Assembly (NCBI RefSeq): GCF_019175285.1
Contig: NC_056523.1
Span: forward strand, 122,953,896-123,017,895
Length of the DNA stretch: 64,000 nt
Reading direction: 5' to 3'
Source of the DNA: Sceloporus undulatus
Taxonomy: Eukaryota > Chordata > Lepidosauria > Squamata > Phrynosomatidae
The notes under the pieces are model-generated. The model was not told where the DNA came from and made no database searches. It saw only the letters and a list, made by a program, of their open reading frames with translations. This document shows positions 11,801 to 22,400 of this stretch, piece by piece; within the stretch, counting starts at the first letter, position 1; each line of letters starts with the position of its first letter. Position numbers and translations under genes: made by a program.

Positions 11801-14800
11801 TCCATAGAGTGCATTCCAGTAGTCCAATTGGGAAGTTACCGGTGCATGGATTACTGTGGCTAAGTTCATGTTTTATAATTTATGTTATCTAATGAAAAAT
11901 ACTTTAAACAGTAACTTAGTTATACTTTTTATATTATGCTCCTAGCCACCACAGCAAGTCTTAAAAACATGAAAAGAGCTATGGTGGATCAAACCAAAGG
12001 CCAATCTAGGCAGTGGCCAACAAAAAGCCTATGGGAAGCCCACAGTCAGGAGATAAGTGTCATCACAACCTACGTATGTGCATTCTGCAGCAATACTCAG
12101 AGGCACAGAGCTCCCAAGACTGTTGATAGCCATCCTGACCCTGATTAATTTAGTCTCAATTAATTATCCAATGCCCTTTTAAAACCATCCAAGTTGGTGA
12201 TCATCATTATATCTTGTGATACTGAATTCTGCATCTGAATTACATGCTCTATGAAGATTTCATTTGTCTTGCATCTATCAACAGTTAGGTTAATTTGATG
12301 TACAGGCTCTACATTTTAAGAGAAGGAAAAACACTTCTTTTCATACACTTTTCTCCACACTGTACATAGCCCCCCCCCCCCACGTCTTATTTACTCTTTT
12401 CCTAAGCTAATACACCCCAAGCACTGCTAACCTTTCCTTAAAGACTACTGATACACTGCCATGGTTCCATTTGATAGAATCCTAGATTTTTATTTGTTGG
12501 GGTACCAAAGATCTCTAACAGAGAAGGCTAAATATCTCACAAAATGACAAATTCCAGAATTCCATAGCACTGAGCCATGGCAGTTAAAGGGGTGTCGAAC
12601 TGCATTAATTCTGCACTGTAGATGCAGCCATAGACAACTTGCTCCAACCTCAACTCATTTTGATTGGCCTCATAGTATCTGTTTTTTTCCCCCTTTCTAG
12701 CCCACAGTCTTAACACACAATAGGGAGGTCATACAACTCAAGATTATATCGCTTGACAAGTTTGTGTCATGAACTGCTTTGTGCTGGAGTAGTAACAGCA
12801 ATACTGAGAGCAGTTCATATTTAGACCCTTTGCAATGAGAAGAACTTTTCTCTTTAGATGCTAATACTGAGTGCCTGGCCCTAAATATTAGGTTGCCATT
12901 GAAGAAATACAATTCAATATCCCCTCCATCCCAAGTCTGTAAGCTAGTAGTGTGTGAGTCAAGGACAGCCACTATTATTCAAGTTTTCAGCCTTTTTTTA
13001 AAAAAACACTGCTACTGTTCCTTTACCTCCTCCACTCACGTACTTTGGCGGCAGGAAATCTGTGGAAGCAGATTCTATCTAGTCTCCTTCCTTTTACCCT
13101 TGTATCCTTCTCATTTGTCCCATTAGACAAAAAGAAGCTATTTTCTAATCAAGAGCTCACGTGTTTAGCAAGCTGTACTGAATATTACGTTTGTTGACAA
13201 GAAGATGAAGTGGCTGGAAAAGTTGTCTTCACTTCATTTGTGTCTGCCAGGCTCCTTTTAAAGACATAAGTTCGAACACAAGGTGGGCATTGTCAGCCTT
13301 ATATCAGATCCTTTTCTGTACAGGAGGAGGACTTAAGCACACATTTTACACAAAAACAAGTACAGTATCTGGATATCTGACTATCTGGTTCCCTCAGAGG
13401 CACACTCACCATGGCAAAAAGGTTATCATAACCCTTTACTTTGGTGGGAACTTTGGAGAATTTCTGATCAAAGGCATCCGAGATGTTATGAGCAGGATCA
13501 GTGGAGATGATGAGGACGCTCTCCCGCACTTTGGAGAGCTGCACAGCCAAGCTGCAGCTGGGTCCAAAAATGAAGCAAAATGTAGTTACTGACAGACAAA
13601 CAAACAAACAAAAAACCCTGCACTGCTTCTTTTGATATCACAATCATAACTAGGCAGTTAGAATGGTTTATTTCTCTGAATAACCATGACTTTAAATAAT
13701 TTGCTTATTTAGCAGACATCAAGGAGCAAAGAAGTGTACAAAAGCACACATCCTCCAAGTTTCATCTATCTCTGTGTCAGCCTCTTGAATAGATTCGAAA
13801 AATAACCAGGCCATAAAATATTCTAGTTGTTCACACGCCTCTCACACACACCAAAGTTAGCCACTGTATCTGTCATTAACATTCTAAAAAGCTAAAGCTA
13901 CAATTTTATGACATAAAAATGCAGCCTTACTTAAATCTCCTGGAGAATTGTTACTTTTACAAATTGCTCCATTTATCTTTATTCTATATGGAAATTATAT
14001 GCATGAGAGCCAGAGTGACGTAGCGGTTTGAGTGTTGGACTATGACTCTAGAGACCAGGGTTCAAGTCCCTGCTTGGCCATGAAACTTACTGGGTAACCC
14101 TGGGCAAAGCACATGCTCTCAGCCTCAGAGGAAGCCAATGGCAAACCACTCTGAACAAATCTTGCCAAGAAAACTCCATTATAGGTTCATGTTAGGGTCA
14201 CCATAAGTTGGAAATGACTTGAGGGCACACACTACCACCACCAACAAACTACATGTACGAGTGAATACAGAAAAACAGCTCACTGACTATACTGAAATGG
14301 GACTGGTCTCCGAGGATGTGTTTACACTGTAGAAATAAAGGATTTTGACACCACTTTAGCTACCATGGCTCTATGCAATGGAATTCTGGGATTTGTAGTT
14401 CTGTGAGATATTTATCTTTCTCTGTCAGAGCGCTCTGGCACCCCACTAAACTACAAATCCCAGAGTTCTATAGTGTCAAATTGCTTTATTTCTGCAGTGT
14501 GGCAGCTGTCTGAAACAACATATGAAGGGCTCCTCTTTCAGCCTTTAGGCTTCAATCCTATATCCTTTTGTTGTTATTTTATGCCTTCAAGTCATTCTTG
14601 ACTTATGACGACCCTATCATGGGTTTTTCTCTGCAAGGTTTGGTCAGAGGAGGTTTGACACAGTCTTCTTTTGAGCTGAGAGCTGCCTTGCCCAAGGTCA
14701 CCCAGTGAGTTTCCACGGCTGAGCAGGTATTCTAATCCTGAACTCCAGAGTCATAGCCCAACACTCAAACCACTACGCCACCCATTTACTTGTAAACCAC

Positions 14801-16060
14801 AGTGAACTTAATGGGGCTATGTCAGAGTAAACACTTATAGGACTGTGCTAAATACTCACCTCTGAAGTGCTGCACTTGAGCTCTCAAGAAAAGATGAACA
14901 AATACCTCACCTAAACTAAACGTCCCAGAGTTACACAGTGCAGAATCATGGTACACTTGACATAGTGTCAAGGTGCTGTAACCCTATAGTGCAAATGCAC
15001 TCAAAGCTTCAGACAACACGATCCCACGGCCAATGTGAACCTTGGGCAACCTACCTGCCAAACAGCCTAGTTTGCTCTCTGTTGAAGCTGCCACACGGCA
15101 GAATTAATGTAGTTTGACATCATTTTAACTATCATGGCCTCACCCTTTGAAATCCTGGGATTTGTAGCTTGTGCGTGGTGTAACAGTTTGAGCATCAGAT
15201 TGTGACTCTGGTGACTCTGAATCCCAGCTCGGCCACATAAACCCACTGGGCGACCATGGGCAAAGGCCACACTCTCTCGGCCTCAGAGATTTGTAACACA
15301 GGCAACCCCCTCAGATGAAACATGCCAGGAAAACCTCGTAAGAGCCCTGGTGGCGCAGGGGTTAAATGCCTGCACTCACAAACACCGCAAGGTTGCGAGT
15401 TCCATTCCAGCCAAAGGGCTGAGGGTCGACTCAGCCTGGCATCCTTCCGTAAGTATCTAAAACGAGTTCCCAGCTTGTTGGAGGCAATTGGCTGACGCTT
15501 CGCAAACCACTGAGGGAGCGCTTAAGCGCTGTGGAAATGGACTTGCTAGTGCTACTTGCTATGACAGGTTCGCCTTCGTGTCGCCATTTGTCCAGGGTTT
15601 TAGTGGACAATTGTGGCAACCCTAGGTCGCCCTTAAGTCGGAAAGGACTTGGAGGAGCTCCCTCAGCAACAAGTGGCACCACCAGAGCGCTCTCTCTCTC
15701 TCTGGCAGAGAAGGCTAAAGGTCTCACAAAACTGCAAGTGCCAGAAGGCCACAGCCTGGCGCCTGGGCAGTGAAGGCGCACCGCTGGGAGTGGGACTGCC
15801 TCAGGGAAGGGCAGCAGGGGTCCAGCAGCTGGGGCTCCCTCCCTCCCTCCCTCTCAACGCCAGGCTCCGGCTGACCTGCAGGTGGTCTTCCCGACGCCGC
15901 CTTTCCCTCCCACGAAGATCCACTTCAGGCTGCGCTGCTCGATGATGTTGCTCAGCGTCGGCTCCAGCGGCTCCACGTCGGGCGCGTCCTCGAACTCGTC
16001 CGCCTCCGCCGCCGCTGAGCCAGACGCCGAGGCCCCCGATGCTGCTGCCGCCGCCGCCAT
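2808..16060 (-). CDS. GET3: GET3/ASNA1 (TRC40), tail-anchored protein targeting ATPase, 7 exons
   Basis: Cytosolic homodimeric ATPase that carries newly made tail-anchored membrane proteins to the GET1/GET2 (WRB/CAML) receptor at the ER. Coding exons on the minus strand: 16060-15876, 13557-13410, 10695-10547, 9533-9383, 9028-8921, 4390-4193 and 2939-2808. Together they give 357 codons including TGA (356 aa; human is 348 aa). The deviant Walker A motif GGKGGVGKT is at residues 51-59, switch I DPAHNISD at 82-89, switch [10 protein letters not shown] at 174-181, and the zinc-binding CxxC of the dimer interface at C297/C300. All phases join cleanly. The N-terminus is Ala/Ser-rich and about 8 residues longer than in human. 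The C-terminus is SAK where human has SAQ. Intron 5 uses a GC donor. The start ATG lies in an AAGATGGCGGC (YY1-like) context inside a CpG island shared with TRIR. Confidence 0.96.
3000..3115 (-). repeat. LINE 3'-tail fragment (L2-like)
   Basis: Antisense copy of a LINE 3' end: the 'gccttgattacg...gtgaaatataaataaatt' type tail with an (AAT)n-like simple repeat, in GET3 intron 6. The same tail occurs at 6195, 7744, 37720 and 62560. Confidence 0.55.
3580..3795 (+). repeat. tRNA-derived SINE, near full length
   Basis: Has a tRNA-like head (A-box-like 'gtgtagtggtttgagcgttg', degraded B box), a MIR-like core and the 'ggaaactgacttgaaggcac' tail ending in an (AAC)n stretch. It lies in GET3 intron 6. 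Confidence 0.8.
5672..5815. repeat. hAT-like palindromic MITE with poly-G tract
   Basis: A degraded inverted repeat with the 'ctccaaatgctgttgg...ggactgcag' type arms of a MITE seen at several other places here (for example 29955 and 59370). A run of about 15 G (5758-5772) sits in its centre. Confidence 0.5.
6195..6290 (+). repeat. LINE 3'-tail fragment
   Basis: Sense-strand 'aagcctctttgggatcc...aaagggtggtatacac' matches the common squamate L2-like LINE 3' end ('gccgccttgg...aaaggtggcgtataaat'). Confidence 0.5.
6765..7735 (-). mobile_element. BovB/RTE-type LINE fragment, reverse transcriptase to 3' end
   Basis: On the minus strand, translated pieces match the BovB/RTE reverse transcriptase: a GARQGCILS block near 7630, the catalytic YADD followed by TVLIAEN (7529-7500), an LNIRKTEIM block, a [21 protein letters not shown]-type block, and the C-terminal LLHFGHIM...[11 protein letters not shown] block. 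It ends in a (GTT)n tail at 6763-6776. The 5' half of the element, including the endonuclease, is missing. The frame is interrupted by stops and shifts, so it is a dead 5'-truncated copy in GET3 intron 5. Confidence 0.8.
7744..7800 (-). repeat. LINE 3'-tail fragment
   Basis: A short antisense 'tttatttatatttcccgcc' type L2-like tail adjacent to the BovB fragment. Confidence 0.4.
8050..8286 (+). repeat. tRNA-derived SINE, near full length
   Basis: Head, MIR-like core ('gaccttgggcaagttac') and 'ggaaataacgtgaaagcac' tail with A/C-rich end. It lies in GET3 intron 5. Confidence 0.8.
9717..9942 (-). repeat. tRNA-derived SINE, near full length
   Basis: An antisense copy of the same SINE family in GET3 intron 3, from tail (9717) to tRNA-like head (9942). 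Confidence 0.8.
10217..10272 (+). repeat. 56-bp direct repeat, copy 1 (left of GET3 exon 3)
   Basis: About 51 of 56 bases match the copy at 10844-10899. Both carry the shared run 'catacagactattggtttt'. The pair flanks GET3 exon 3 in the same orientation. Confidence 0.75.
10400..10444. repeat. Perfect 22-bp hairpin
   Basis: Arms 10400-10421 and 10423-10444 are exact reverse complements around a single central A. It lies in GET3 intron 3, about 100 bp beyond exon 3. No flanking TIR-like termini or known RNA family are visible. Confidence 0.85.
10844..10899 (+). repeat. 56-bp direct repeat, copy 2 (right of GET3 exon 3)
   Basis: Partner of 10217-10272. The spacing between copy starts is 627 bp with GET3 exon 3 between them. 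Confidence 0.75.
11105..11660 (-). repeat. L2-like LINE 3' region
   Basis: Antisense LINE tail ('tatttatttattcattccaatagttatatcccaccc') followed by AT-rich UTR-like sequence and a 'ctctcaaaagaggaaattccac...' block. The same block type appears at 51490-51690. It is decayed and non-coding here. Confidence 0.5.
11661..11945. other. Dispersed repeat of unassigned family
   Basis: Contains a 'cgggctatgtggtcgtgttctagacaag...ctgacgttttgccagcatc' segment that I recognise as a dispersed squamate repeat but cannot place in a family. A LINE-like 'gtgcattccagtagtccaat' block follows. Confidence 0.35.
11950..12450 (+). repeat. CR1/L3-like LINE 3'-end fragment
   Basis: Resembles the common reptile repeat beginning 'aagagctatggtggatcaaacc...' with the 'gggaagcccacagtcaggag' and 'ttaaaaccatccaagttggtga' blocks. 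It is interrupted by a C-run at 12370-12381 and does not encode a long frame. Confidence 0.45.
12478..12632. repeat. Palindromic MITE family A, partial
   Basis: The right arm of the family best seen at 34161-34364: 'ctaacagagaaggctaaat...ccagaattccatagcactgagcc...gatgcagcc'. The left arm is mostly lost. Confidence 0.65.
14003..14250 (+). repeat. tRNA-derived SINE, full length
   Basis: The cleanest copy here: tRNA-like head with 'gtagcggtttgagtgttgg' and 'ggttcaagtcc' (B-box-like), MIR-like core, and tail 'ggaaatgacttgagggcac' with an (ACC)n end. It lies in GET3 intron 1. Confidence 0.85.
14313..14515. repeat. Palindromic MITE family A
   Basis: Near-palindrome with 'gacaccactttag...ggaattctgggatttgtag' mirrored by 'ctacaaatcccagagttct...tttatttctgcagtgtgg'. 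Non-autonomous DNA transposon, no coding capacity. Confidence 0.75.
14567..14784 (-). repeat. tRNA-derived SINE, near full length
   Basis: An antisense copy in GET3 intron 1 with a (GTT)-type tail remnant at its left end and the head at its right end. Confidence 0.8.
14910..15005. repeat. Palindromic MITE family A, fragment
   Basis: A decayed right arm ('cccagagttacacagtgcagaatcatgg...gtgtcaaggtgctg') of family A. Confidence 0.45.
15082..15338 (+). repeat. MITE family A half followed by a SINE copy
   Basis: Bases 15082-15170 are the left arm of family A. From about 15172 a tRNA-derived SINE replaces the right arm, reading head and core but without a full tail. This is a nested or adjacent insertion in GET3 intron 1. 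Confidence 0.6.
15341..15665 (+). repeat. Second SINE type (tRNA head, LINE-like tail)
   Basis: Starts 'gagccctggtggcgcagggg' with 'aggttgcgagttccattcc' as B-box-like sequence. Related copies lie at 51262-51487 and 58277-58500. In this copy the 3' part runs into the 'cgcccttaagtcggaaagga' tail of the other SINE family, so it may be a chimera. Confidence 0.65.
15670..15780. repeat. Palindromic MITE family A, fragment
   Basis: Contains 'ggcagagaaggctaaaggtc' and the start of the right arm, close to the GET3 exon 1 donor. Confidence 0.5.
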
Positions 16061-16071
16061 CTTGGGGAGAC

Positions 16072-16081
16072 GTCACGTGAC
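16072..16081. promoter_or_regulatory. GTCACGTGAC palindromic E-box (CLEAR-type)
   Basis: A perfect 10-bp palindrome 12 bp upstream of the GET3 ATG. It equals the CLEAR consensus bound by TFEB/MITF proteins and also fits USF. It overlaps an upstream GACGTCAC (CRE-like) motif. Function is inferred from the motif only. Confidence 0.6.
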
Positions 16082-16249
16082 CAGGCGCCGGGCTACACCA
16101 CTCCGCGGGGAGAACCCTGCGTCGCGTACGGCGCCTTCATGGCGCCCCTCCACTCTCTCTGCCCTTCTCTCTCCCGCAACGTCACAAGGAGCGCCCACCC
16201 CTCTACGCCGGCCGCTATGGTCTCGCCCATTGTCGTCCACTTTCCTCAG

Positions 16250-16339
16250 ATTGGCTGACGGCTTTCCTCTCCCGATTGGTTGAAGGAGCCTGAGTCTACC
16301 TCTGATTGGTCCTTTGGTCTCGACAAGCTCAATGATTGG
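16250..16339 (-). promoter_or_regulatory. Array of four CCAAT boxes (NF-Y type)
   Basis: ATTGG (CCAAT on the minus strand) occurs at 16250-16254, 16275-16279, 16305-16309 and 16335-16339, all in the same orientation. Spacings of 25, 30 and 30 bp lie near the spacing typical of multi-CCAAT NF-Y promoters. They sit between the two start codons. Confidence 0.75.
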
Positions 16340-16483
16340 CTGAGGAAGCTTGTCAGTCCTCCGCGGCGGCCCTTTTATTTTTTGAGGTGCGCGGGTTGCC
16401 AGGCAACGCCGGCTTTCCCGAAGTGCTTCGCGGTGTCCGCTTGTTGCCATCTTCCGGGGCGCGTCCAGTGAGGGCGGCGCAAA

Positions 16484-19400
16484 ATGGCGGCGGCGCAAGG
16501 GAAAGGAAGCGGCGGCGGGAGCAGCGGCAGCAGTAGCCCCGGCGGCGAGGGGCCCGGGCCCGGAGGAGGCGTGAACGTCTTCGCCAACGACGGCTCCTTC
16601 CTCGAGCTCTTCAAGCGGCGGATGGAAGCGGCGTCGTCGGGGAGCGGGAGGAGCGGAGCCGAGGCCGAGAAGGCGAAGGAAGCGGAGCCTCCCGAGGAGC
16701 AGGAGCCGCCGGGGAAGAAGCGGATCGGGAGCGCCCTCAGCTTCGTAAGGGATCCGGCCACTGACCCCTCTCCTCTCCTCCCTCCCTCCCCTTCCCTCCT
16801 CCTCTGCTCTGCTCCTCCTCCTCCTCCTTCCTGGAGGCAGAGATCCCTCGGCTCTGGAGCGCTCGCCCCTTGCCTCTGGGGCCCCTCCCTGCTTCTTCAC
16901 TGACGCTGCTTACACCCCGCGGGCTCTTCAGGCCTCAAGGCTCTCGGGGCGCCTCACAGAGGGCTATTTAGACATTTCCCTGCTGCCCTCAGGCTCACGA
17001 TCTAAAAAGACAAGACACAGAAGGGGAAGGAGGGGAAGGGGATCAGGGCCAGTGGCCCTTCTCTCCAAGGGCCCTTCTTCTTGCCCTGGCATCGGAGGGA
17101 GAGCGGGACCTCTTCCCTTGTAGAGAGCTCTTGTGGCACCTTTCACCCTCACTGGAAGAGAGAAGGGGGAGCAGGGGTTTTCCTAGGCTTCACTCCACTT
17201 CCTCAGATACGCATTAGATGAAGCCTCAGATGAAGTAGACTCAAGTCTAGGAAAGCCCATGCTGCCAGCTTCTTTCTTTCAAGGTGCTCAAGAGCTCTCT
17301 TCATACTCACTCCACAGACTAACAGGGCTATCTCTTTGAAATAATAATAATATGCATCTGAGAAAGTAATAATAATAATAATAATAGGTTTTATTTATAT
17401 ACCGCCCAATCACTGGGAATCCGAGTGGTTTACAATAGAGGGGATAACAGACAGTTCCCTGCCCACAGGCTTACAATCTAAAAGACATGACACAAAAGGA
17501 GAAGGGAATGGTGAGGGGGGGGAGGGAATCAGGTCCAGCATTCTTCTCTCCCTCTGAGGCCTGGACCAAGGCAGATGGACCGGAGGGAGGGCTCTGCTTC
17601 TTTCAGGCTAACCTGATGGAACTGGGCCAGCCTACTCTCCCTCAGAGGCCGAAAGATGACAGTTAGGGAGGGAGGAGCCGCTGTCTTCAGGCTAGCCCCT
17701 GATGGTACTGGGCCAGCCTTCTCTCTCCCTCAGAGGCCGAACAATGACAGTTAGGGAGGGAGGAGCCGCTGTCTTCAGGCCGGCCTCTGATGGTACTGGG
17801 CCAGCCTTCTCTCTCCCTCAGAGGCCGAACAATGACAGTTAGGGAGAGAGGAGCCTCTGTCTTCAGGCCAGCCCCTGATGGTACTGGGCCAGCCTTCTCT
17901 CTCCCTCAGAGGCCGAAAGATGACAGTTAGGGAGGGAGGAGCCGCTGTCTTCAGGCCAGCCCCTGATGGTACTGGGCCAGCCTTCTCTCTCCCTCAGAGG
18001 CCGAACGATGACAGTTAGGGAGGGAGGAGCCTCCGTCTTCAGGCTAGCCCCTGATGGTACTGGGCCAGCCTTCTCTCTCCCTCAGAGGCCGAAAGATGAC
18101 AGTTAGGGAGGGAGGAGCCTCTGTCTTCAGGCTAGCCCCTGATGGCACTGGGCCAGCCCACTCTCTGCATCTGCATATGCATCTGAGGAAGTAGACCTTT
18201 AGTCTAGGAAAACTGACACTGCCAATTTCTTTCTTTCAGTGGGTCTCAAAGGTGTCACAAGACCTCCCTACATACTAACTCCACAGACTAACACAGCTGT
18301 ATCTCTGAATTCTCTTTCGCATGGTTCACAGTTGCTTTCACTGTCATCTTTCCCTGAACATCTCTTCCCATATTTATTGTTCCTTACCTCTGTTCCTATG
18401 AGTCAATATAGTTCAGACACTAAGCCAGCCTTTTCCAACCTGGTACCCTCCAGATGTTTTAAACGCCAATTCCCATGATCCTTCGCCATAGGAATAGCAA
18501 GAGAGATCTTGTAGCACCTTTGAGACTCACTGAAAGAAAGAAGTTAGCAGCAGGAGCTTTTGTAGACTTAAGTCTACTTTCAGATACATCTTTCATAGAC
18601 TTAAGTAGACTTAAATCTACAAAAGCTCGTGTTGCCACCTTCTTTCTTTCAGTGAGTCTCAAAGGTGCTACAGGATTTCTCTACATACTGGTTCTACAGA
18701 CTAACACAGCTATATCTTTGAATTCTGTCTTTTCCCTTATAAAATTAAAGTCTATGGGGAAGGCAACAACTCTGGAGACCAGGGTTCGATTCCCAGCTTG
18801 GCCATGAAACCCACGGGTGGCCTTGAGCAAGACACACTCTCTCAGCCTCAGGGGAAGGCAAAGGCCAATCCTCTCTGAACAAATCTTGCCAAGAAAACCC
18901 CACAATAGGTTCTCCTGAGGCACTCCATAAGTCAGAAACAATTTGAAGGCACACAGCAAAAACAAATTATTCATTATGTATAAAAGCAACAAAGTTTTGA
19001 AGGTTCCGTTATAGGAGCCTAGTTGGGGTGGTTCATGTGTATTCATCCTTACCCCAAGTCAGTTTTTGTTTAAAACAAAGAACTGTGCAAGAAATAAAAC
19101 GGCTTCATACAAAAACATTAGTGACGACTATGGACAGTAATGTTCTTGATACATTTATTCACATTGATATGAGGTAAAAACGGACCTGGCAGCAAGCAGC
19201 CTTGAGATGCTCCTATAAGCATTGTCCCTGATAGGATTTTGCTAGTATCAGAGACCCCAGTGTGAGTCTTCAAAATCATACTTATTTATTAACTTCATTA
19301 CTTCAGAACAAGAAGAGAAAAACTGAACAAACTGAAAAAAACAGAAGTAACTCCTATTATTGTCACTGCATCTAATTTTCAAGGGTGTGCTGTTATTCCA

Positions 19401-22400
19401 CAAGAGAATTGGCTACTGTTCTTTGTTTCAGGAAGTCAAAACTATTCAGTAGAGCAAAAACATTCCAACTAATTTAGAAGTCTCTTTCTATCATTTTCTG
19501 TGTGGCATTGTAACTTGGAAGTGGTGGTTGTGATGGGTAGCAAGTCTATTAAGAGTTTGAAGAAAAGGGCTTTTTTCTTCTTCTGATGATCAAAAGTTGT
19601 CAGTGCAGCATGGCATGCAGCATAGTGTATGTATTCAGATTGGATTCAGAATGTGAAATATTTTCTGTCATCTCTTATGTACAGTATATGGTGCAGCATC
19701 ATATTTTGTTCTAGCTGTCTTAAAAAAAACTGCCTGTTACACTCACAGAAACATGATTTTATGCTCTAAGAAACTAAGATAAATGAACTCTTGTGGTGAG
19801 CTGCTAGTATGTAGTTATATCAAAATAATTTTCTAAGAGACATTGCTGTCTGATCAATTCCAACTGAATAGCTCTCATAGCTTCTTTATCTAGCATAAGC
19901 AAGGTTTTTTGTGTGTGTGTGAATAGTTGTGAAATCTTCAGCTTTAAGGCCCAAAGTTTTCAAAATAAGCTGAATTGCCTTTTAATCTTACCCAACAGTA
20001 ACTGGAGAAGGGACTTTATTCAGGATTTTATTGGAATAATAGCACAATCCTATGCAGGTCTAGTCAGATGTAAGGCTTTTTTGATTCAGTAAGACTTACT
20101 TTCAGGTAAGTATGCATAGGATTGCAGCACAAGAGTGGTAAAATAAGCAATTTTTGTTTCCAGTCTTACAAAATGTATTGAAATACATAGATGAGGGAAC
20201 CTTTGAGTTTGTAGTGTATGAAATACTACTAGGGAAGTGGATAAGCAGAACTTAGGGTTATACAGTGTAAGGTTGTGTGAGGCAAGCAGGGTTTATACTA
20301 TCTCTTAGTAACAATTGGAACTCCACTTTTCTCACTCTTTAACATGGGGAAGGTATGGCTATCAATCTGCATATAGCACCTACTCCTTTTTTGTGCCCTT
20401 AACCCCAGAATGCCTGTATACATTCACATTTTCTTTACAAACACTTTGCGTGCATCCTTTTCATTTCTGAGGTTTGATAGTTTCATTTCTTAGAACAATC
20501 ATTGAAAATTCTAGCAGCTTTCAGGTACTGTTGTCAAAAGGAGTTACAGTATATAATACTGTTAGCAATGGAGGTCACACAGTTTGGTGGGGTGTATCCA
20601 CATTGCTGAAAAAAGCAGCTTGACACCATTTTAACTGCCATGATTCTATCCTACAGAAACCTGGAATTTCTAATTTGGTGAAGCACCAGTGCTCTTTGAC
20701 CGACCAGGTTGAATATCTCACCAAACTACAAATCTACAGACTGACTTCCACAGGACAGAACCAAGACAGTTAAAGTGGTGTCATACTGCTTTATTTCTGC
20801 AGTGTGGAAGAGCTGTCGGATGACATTAGCGTGCATATGCACTAGTCATATATTTGTTTAGCTATTTACAATTCAGTGTTGGATTGGGCTTTCTAATTTG
20901 ATTACCCTCTTAATTATGAGAAAATAAATCTAATTAATGTATACTGAAGACTGTGATGTTTAAGGAGAGTGTGAGTGACAGTTTCATGAGAGTCCTAACA
21001 GGCAGCGAGTCTTGAAATAATTCAGAATATTTCCCTTTCTTGTTACTTGTTATGTTTTTTTTCTTCATGTTTGGGCATAATTGTACAGATGTTTTGGAGA
21101 ACACTGCTAAGGTGCCCTTTTACCCTCCTAGCACAACGGTGTAGGTAACGCTCGGCAGCTCTGTACTGACTGACAGGTGTGATGGCGAGCTAAGATGATC
21201 TAATTGAAGGACTCCCTATACCGTTATATAGTGGGCAACATTCCCCTTGCAGCTCCCAGGCTCGTATAACGGTTGCAGTCTTCTATCCCTTCACCCAGGT
21301 GGGCAAGCGGAGAGGGGGCAGCAAGCTAGCCCTGAAGACAGGAGTGGTAGCCAAGAAACAAAAGACAGAGGATGAGGTAAGTTGTTATAAGCTTTGTGGC
21401 ATGTGTGCAAAATAGCTAGCTGGCAGGTTTCTAACAAGCTCAGTTGAGGGCAGCAGTCCCTTGGTGTCCATTTAAGCAAAAATGGAAGGTGAAACTAAGG
21501 CCCTTCTTCCTAAGTTTGACATTGAAGTTGTTGTTTGTTTTACTTTCTCATGTTTAGAAATATTGGTATTTTTTGTGGTTGTGGAAAGCCACTGGGGACT
21601 TTCAAACTTTTTCATTCTCACTTTGCTCAGCACTGCCTCAGGAACTGGTGCCAAAGGATATAATACAAAGGATTGTGGATTGCTCCTTTGCACTCAATGT
21701 GTGTTCCTCCAGATGTTGTGGAACTGCAAGTTCCATCATTATTTACCATCATAACTAATGGTGAAGCTTGATGGGAATTGCACTTCAGCAGCATCTGGAG
21801 GGTTATCTGTTTCCTATCTTGGATAACGCTGTGAAAAGAGGAGAGGGAGTGAGGGTGCAGTTACATTGCTTACATTTTCTGCATCCCTTGGATTAGCAAG
21901 TAATGCTGTAAAGAAACTCACGCTGGTCTCCTAGTCTTCACTCATCAAAGTCCTTCAGGACTCCTGTAGGATCAACAGAAGAACACTTATTTGTATTTCA
22001 CCTGTTCTAGTTGCAACAAAGTAGGAGGCCAGGGCAGGTGTTCTGTTTTTGGTAAGAAGGAACCATGCTATCAAGAGGACTTAACACTTCCTTATTAAAA
22101 GAGCTTGTAAAATATATTTAATTCTTAAGGAAATCAAAGCAATATACATGGAGTTACCTTGGTTTTGTCCCCACAGCTACCTTATATGATAGGTTAGGCT
22201 GAGATATGGTAATCCAAGGTTCCACAGTGAAGTTCTTGACGTAGCAGAGATTTGGACCTGGATCACCTCAATTACAGTAAAGCAGTCTTTGTCCTAGAAT
22301 TCATTGGCCCTTCTTGACTGATACTTGTGAGAGTTGGCACTCTGAATATGTTATCCTTGTGAATGCAGGTATTTTCCAGATCTAACTTTTCGTACTTGCT

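Larger units (their letters stand above)
15850..16900. promoter_or_regulatory. CpG island and divergent GET3/TRIR promoter
   Basis: GC- and CpG-rich sequence covers both first exons. The two ATGs (16060 minus, 16484 plus) are 423 bp apart, so the genes very likely share one bidirectional promoter. YY1-like AAGATGGCGGC overlaps the GET3 start and AAAATGGCGGCGG overlaps the TRIR start. CTTCCGG (ETS-type) lies at 16451-16457. No TATA box is seen. Confidence 0.85.

Noticed and set aside
14003-14250. tRNA gene
   Set aside because: The tRNA-like head is degraded and continues into a SINE core and tail seen in over a dozen copies here.
16073-16900. 275-aa open frame on the minus strand across the TRIR first exon and promoter
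   Set aside because: It is an antisense frame through a CpG island, Arg/Pro-rich from composition alone, with no family resemblance; the real coding frame there is TRIR on the plus strand.
17544-18165. Regular repeat array that could suggest CRISPR
   Set aside because: Whole 88-bp units are repeated head to tail with no unique spacers, in a vertebrate intron; it is a minisatellite.
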